Source of the DNA: Aciduricibacillus chroicocephali
GTDB lineage: Bacteria; Bacillota; Bacilli; Bacillales; Amphibacillaceae
DNA: 64,000 nucleotides
Direction of reading: 5' to 3'
Assembly: GCF_030762805.1 (NCBI RefSeq)
Contig: NZ_CP129113.1
Location: 751,001 to 815,000 of the forward strand
In this document: piece by piece, positions 61,521 to 64,000 of the stretch
Numbering within the stretch: position 1 is the first letter of the stretch
Layout of the letters: each line of letters starts with the position of its first letter
Position numbers and translations under genes: made by a program
The notes under the pieces: model-generated
Database searches by the model: none
Told to the model about the DNA's origin: nothing
Seen by the model: only the letters and a program-made list of their open reading frames with translations

Positions 61521-61566
61521 AAAGCCCCGGTCAGTACTCTTATTGAGTGCCTGCCGGGGCTTTTTA
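61521..61566. terminator. Bidirectional terminator
   Basis: AAAGCCCCGG and CCGGGGCTTT, long loop with internal pairing, between converging genes. Confidence 0.85.
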
Positions 61567-62175
61567 TTATGATAAATGAACACGAATCCATTTTCGTACA
61601 CTATTTACAAGCCAGATGTCTGTTGCATTTCTAATGTCTTCCTTATGTAATATGCGTTCTTGGACAGTACCGTCAGAAACGAGTTTTCTACGTAATGTTC
61701 CGTTTAAAAGTCCACAACGAACGGGGGGAGTATAGAGGGAGCCATCAAGGCGAACAACGATATTCCCAATTGTGAATTCTGTGATCTCTCCGTTTTCATT
61801 CCAAAGCAGTGTATCAAATATATTTTTGTTTTTCTTCTTATTATATAGATATCGATTTGTTGTTTTATGATAAAGCAGTACATTTTCGCTGTTTATTGGA
61901 GAAGATGCAATATCTGCAGTAACTGGCTCGGCAATGGGGAATATTTCATCTGTCTGCCATTCACAGTAGCCGTCTTTGTCCAAAAGGAGACGTACTTTCC
62001 ATGAGCGGTCCGGTCGATCAGCTCGAATATTCGCCAATTCGTTTTTGATTTCCTCCAAAGGGAGCTTGTATTGAAAAACTGAAGCGGAGGCAGCCAATCG
62101 TTCGAAATGATTTTCGAGTACCAGGTAGTCTCCGTCATGCAGACCGAATGATTCAAGTAGTTTAAAAGTTTCCAA
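61567..62175 (-). CDS. Aminotransferase class IV protein (aminodeoxychorismate lyase-like)
   Basis: A 202-residue PLP fold-type IV protein, shorter than complete lyases (~270). Recognisable elements are ENHFERLAASASVF, the catalytic-Lys region YHKTTNRYLYN, TLLWNENGEITEFTIGNIVV, and the C-terminal PVRCGLLNGTLRRKL with the phosphate-binding loop. It resembles the C-terminal lyase part of PabB-PabC fusions. It may produce 4-aminobenzoate or act on D-amino acids. TTG start with GAGGAGG eight bases upstream. No pabA/pabB neighbour is present. Confidence 0.82.
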   Translation of the reverse strand: METFKLLESFGLHDGDYLVLENHFERLAASASVFQYKLPLEEIKNELANIRADRPDRSWKVRLLLDKDGYCEWQTDEIFPIAEPVTADIASSPINSENVLLYHKTTNRYLYNKKKNKNIFDTLLWNENGEITEFTIGNIVVRLDGSLYTPPVRCGLLNGTLRRKLVSDGTVQERILHKEDIRNATDIWLVNSVRKWIRVHLS

Positions 62176-62200
62176 TCAAGATTCCTCCTCAAATCGGCTT

Positions 62201-62250
62201 AAGAAAAGAACCAGCTGCGTTGATTCATTTCGCGGCGTGGTTCTTTTCTT
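62201..62250 (-). terminator. Terminator of ygzB
   Basis: A 13-bp stem AAGAAAAGAACCA / TGGTTCTTTTCTT overlapping the 3' end of ygzB; the minus-strand exit is T-rich. Confidence 0.8.
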
Positions 62251-62608
62251 GTTTTCTGTATTTCTTTGCATTGTACTTTTCATCAAATTCTTTTCCTTCA
62301 AGAGAAGGGTCCATCGTCAGAGGCTGTCGGCAATGCATGCAAGCATCTACACGTCCAAGCATCTTTGTCGGTTTGCTGCAACTTGGACAAGTTACCGGGA
62401 TGGCTTTTGTTGAGAGCATTCCAATCCATAGGTAGACAACACAACTGAATAGAATTGCAAGCATACCTATAATGAAGAAGATCAGCATGAGCCATTCAAC
62501 TTTTCTCAGCATAATACCGCCGTACATAATAATCATGCCGATGAAAATCAAGCTTAGTGCAAACGTGCGTATTCTATTGATCTTATTCTTATAAACAATA
62601 TCCGCCAT
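62225..62608 (-). CDS. ygzB: YgzB, zinc-ribbon membrane protein (DUF2614)
   Basis: A 127-residue protein with two membrane helices (residues ~15-34 and 38-65) followed by a zinc ribbon: [20 protein letters not shown], two C-x2-C pairs. A Lys-rich C-terminus ends the protein. The match to YgzB, encoded beside perR and rrn in Bacillus, is convincing. Function unknown. AAGGAGG lies before the ATG. Confidence 0.93.
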   Translation of the reverse strand: MADIVYKNKINRIRTFALSLIFIGMIIMYGGIMLRKVEWLMLIFFIIGMLAILFSCVVYLWIGMLSTKAIPVTCPSCSKPTKMLGRVDACMHCRQPLTMDPSLEGKEFDEKYNAKKYRKQEKNHAAK

Positions 62609-62737
62609 GATTGAACCTCCTTATTCAGAACATTCATTAATAGTGGTAATTATATCATTAAGAAGTATTTGAAACTATAGAGAGTTGCGGTCATTCTGCG
62701 AAGAGGGGGGCAAGTTATTTATTTAGCAATTAAGCTA

Positions 62738-62766
62738 TTGACTTTGAATTGCTGGCATGGTAAATT
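62738..62766 (+). promoter_or_regulatory. rrn promoter P1
   Basis: TTGACT (62738-62743), 17-base spacer, TAAATT (62761-62766). Confidence 0.75.
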
Positions 62767-62812
62767 ATTTATTGTCGCCAAAAGCGGTGGCAACAAAAAG
62801 TGAAATAAACTG

Positions 62813-62841
62813 TTGACATCTAATTCGATACAATGTATAGT
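62813..62841 (+). promoter_or_regulatory. rrn promoter P2
   Basis: TTGACA (62813-62818), 17-base spacer, TATAGT (62836-62841), followed by TGTCGC. Confidence 0.88.
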
Positions 62842-62900
62842 TAATAAATGTCGCAGCAAGTTTTGCAGAAGCTCAACAAATTTTCTTCTAAAAAAAGTTG

Positions 62901-62929
62901 TTGACAAGTGAAACAAAATGTTATAAGAT
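62901..62929 (+). promoter_or_regulatory. rrn promoter P3
   Basis: TTGACA (62901-62906), 17-base spacer, TAAGAT (62924-62929), again followed by AGTCGCC. Confidence 0.85.
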
Positions 62930-62961
62930 ATAGAAGTCGCCAAAACAAAGCGACTAAGAAA

Positions 62962-63060
62962 TTCGTTCTTTGAAAACTGAACAAACAACCATTTATGTCA
63001 GTAAGAAACGGTATAACCGTTTAAGTTTTACTAGCTAAGACATCATCTTCGGATGATGTG
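62962..63060 (+). other. 16S leader with boxA-like element and UUCG hairpin
   Basis: TTCTTTGAAAACTGAACAAAC (first 20 bases at about 62964-62983) is the conserved Bacillus rRNA leader/boxA region. CATCAT-CTTCGG-ATGATG (63041-63058) is a leader hairpin with a UUCG loop, of the kind seen ahead of 16S processing sites. Confidence 0.7.
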
Positions 63061-63069
63061 AAACAAACT

Positions 63070-64000
<931 letters not shown>

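Overview
This window reads as chromosome of a spore-forming, low-to-mid GC Bacillaceae bacterium. The evidence is the 16S rRNA start at the right end, gamma-type small acid-soluble spore protein genes, YjcZ-type sporulation miniproteins, PdaA (spore cortex), MreBH, ClpE under CtsR boxes, PerR, a T-box leader and strong Bacillus-style ribosome binding sites. The rRNA resembles moderately halophilic soil genera such as Terribacillus, but that genus guess is only an impression. I see no insertion sequence, prophage, integrase or CRISPR array. The window looks like ordinary chromosome with some lineage-specific gene content.

Layout. 1-9.1 kb: end of an amino-acid ABC ATPase gene, an ECF transporter S component, an MFS pump, an NhaC-type antiporter behind a T-box leader (tyrosine specifier proposed), a YhfK-like NAD(P)-binding protein, the rRNA methyltransferase RlmD, a dihydrouridine synthase, a luciferase-like monooxygenase and two YjcZ miniproteins with a decayed third start region. 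9.5-17.2 kb: an orphan PTS EIIC-like membrane protein, a Gly/Phe/Tyr/Arg-Pro repeat protein with a SigK-like promoter, a membrane diguanylate cyclase, an MFS carrier, a gamma-SASP-like gene with a SigG-like promoter, an NCS1 permease behind an Fnr/Rex-type palindrome, and a formate/nitrite channel. 17.6-33 kb: BCCT osmolyte transporter, YwbE, DUF429, a deacetylase-DedA-glycosyltransferase operon, NagZ, an RraA-like protein, RibD plus a RibBA-like protein whose RibB half has lost its catalytic motifs, an ABC-F protein and a C45 acyltransferase. 33-50 kb: MreBH, a CAP-domain secreted protein, an alanine symporter, the ZosA-type metal ATPase with PerR- and Fur-like boxes, a two-gene amino-acid ABC system without ATPase, OsmC, YfkD, YuiF, PdaA, ClpE and an NlpC/P60 hydrolase. 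50-64 kb: a block largely collinear with the Bacillus subtilis yfhF-rrnD region (yfhF, recX, yfhP, mutY, sspE, ygaC, ygaD, gsaB/hemL, bcp, perR, ygzB, rrn), containing a tRNA-like element and ending in a 16S gene fed by three tandem promoters.

How it fits together. Several genes share regulators visible in the sequence. PerR is encoded at 61.1 kb and a near-consensus PerR box lies just downstream of the proposed zosA start site. Three 7-3-7 CtsR boxes overlap or follow the two clpE promoters. SigG- and SigK-like promoters tie small spore proteins to sporulation. The most unusual items are the degenerate RibB/active-looking RibA fusion next to RibD, the 70-nt tRNA-like element with a six-base anticodon loop, the 11-residue tandem duplication in the catalytic TGES loop of the ZosA-like ATPase, and the 130-bp-offset duplication of a yjcZ promoter/start region.
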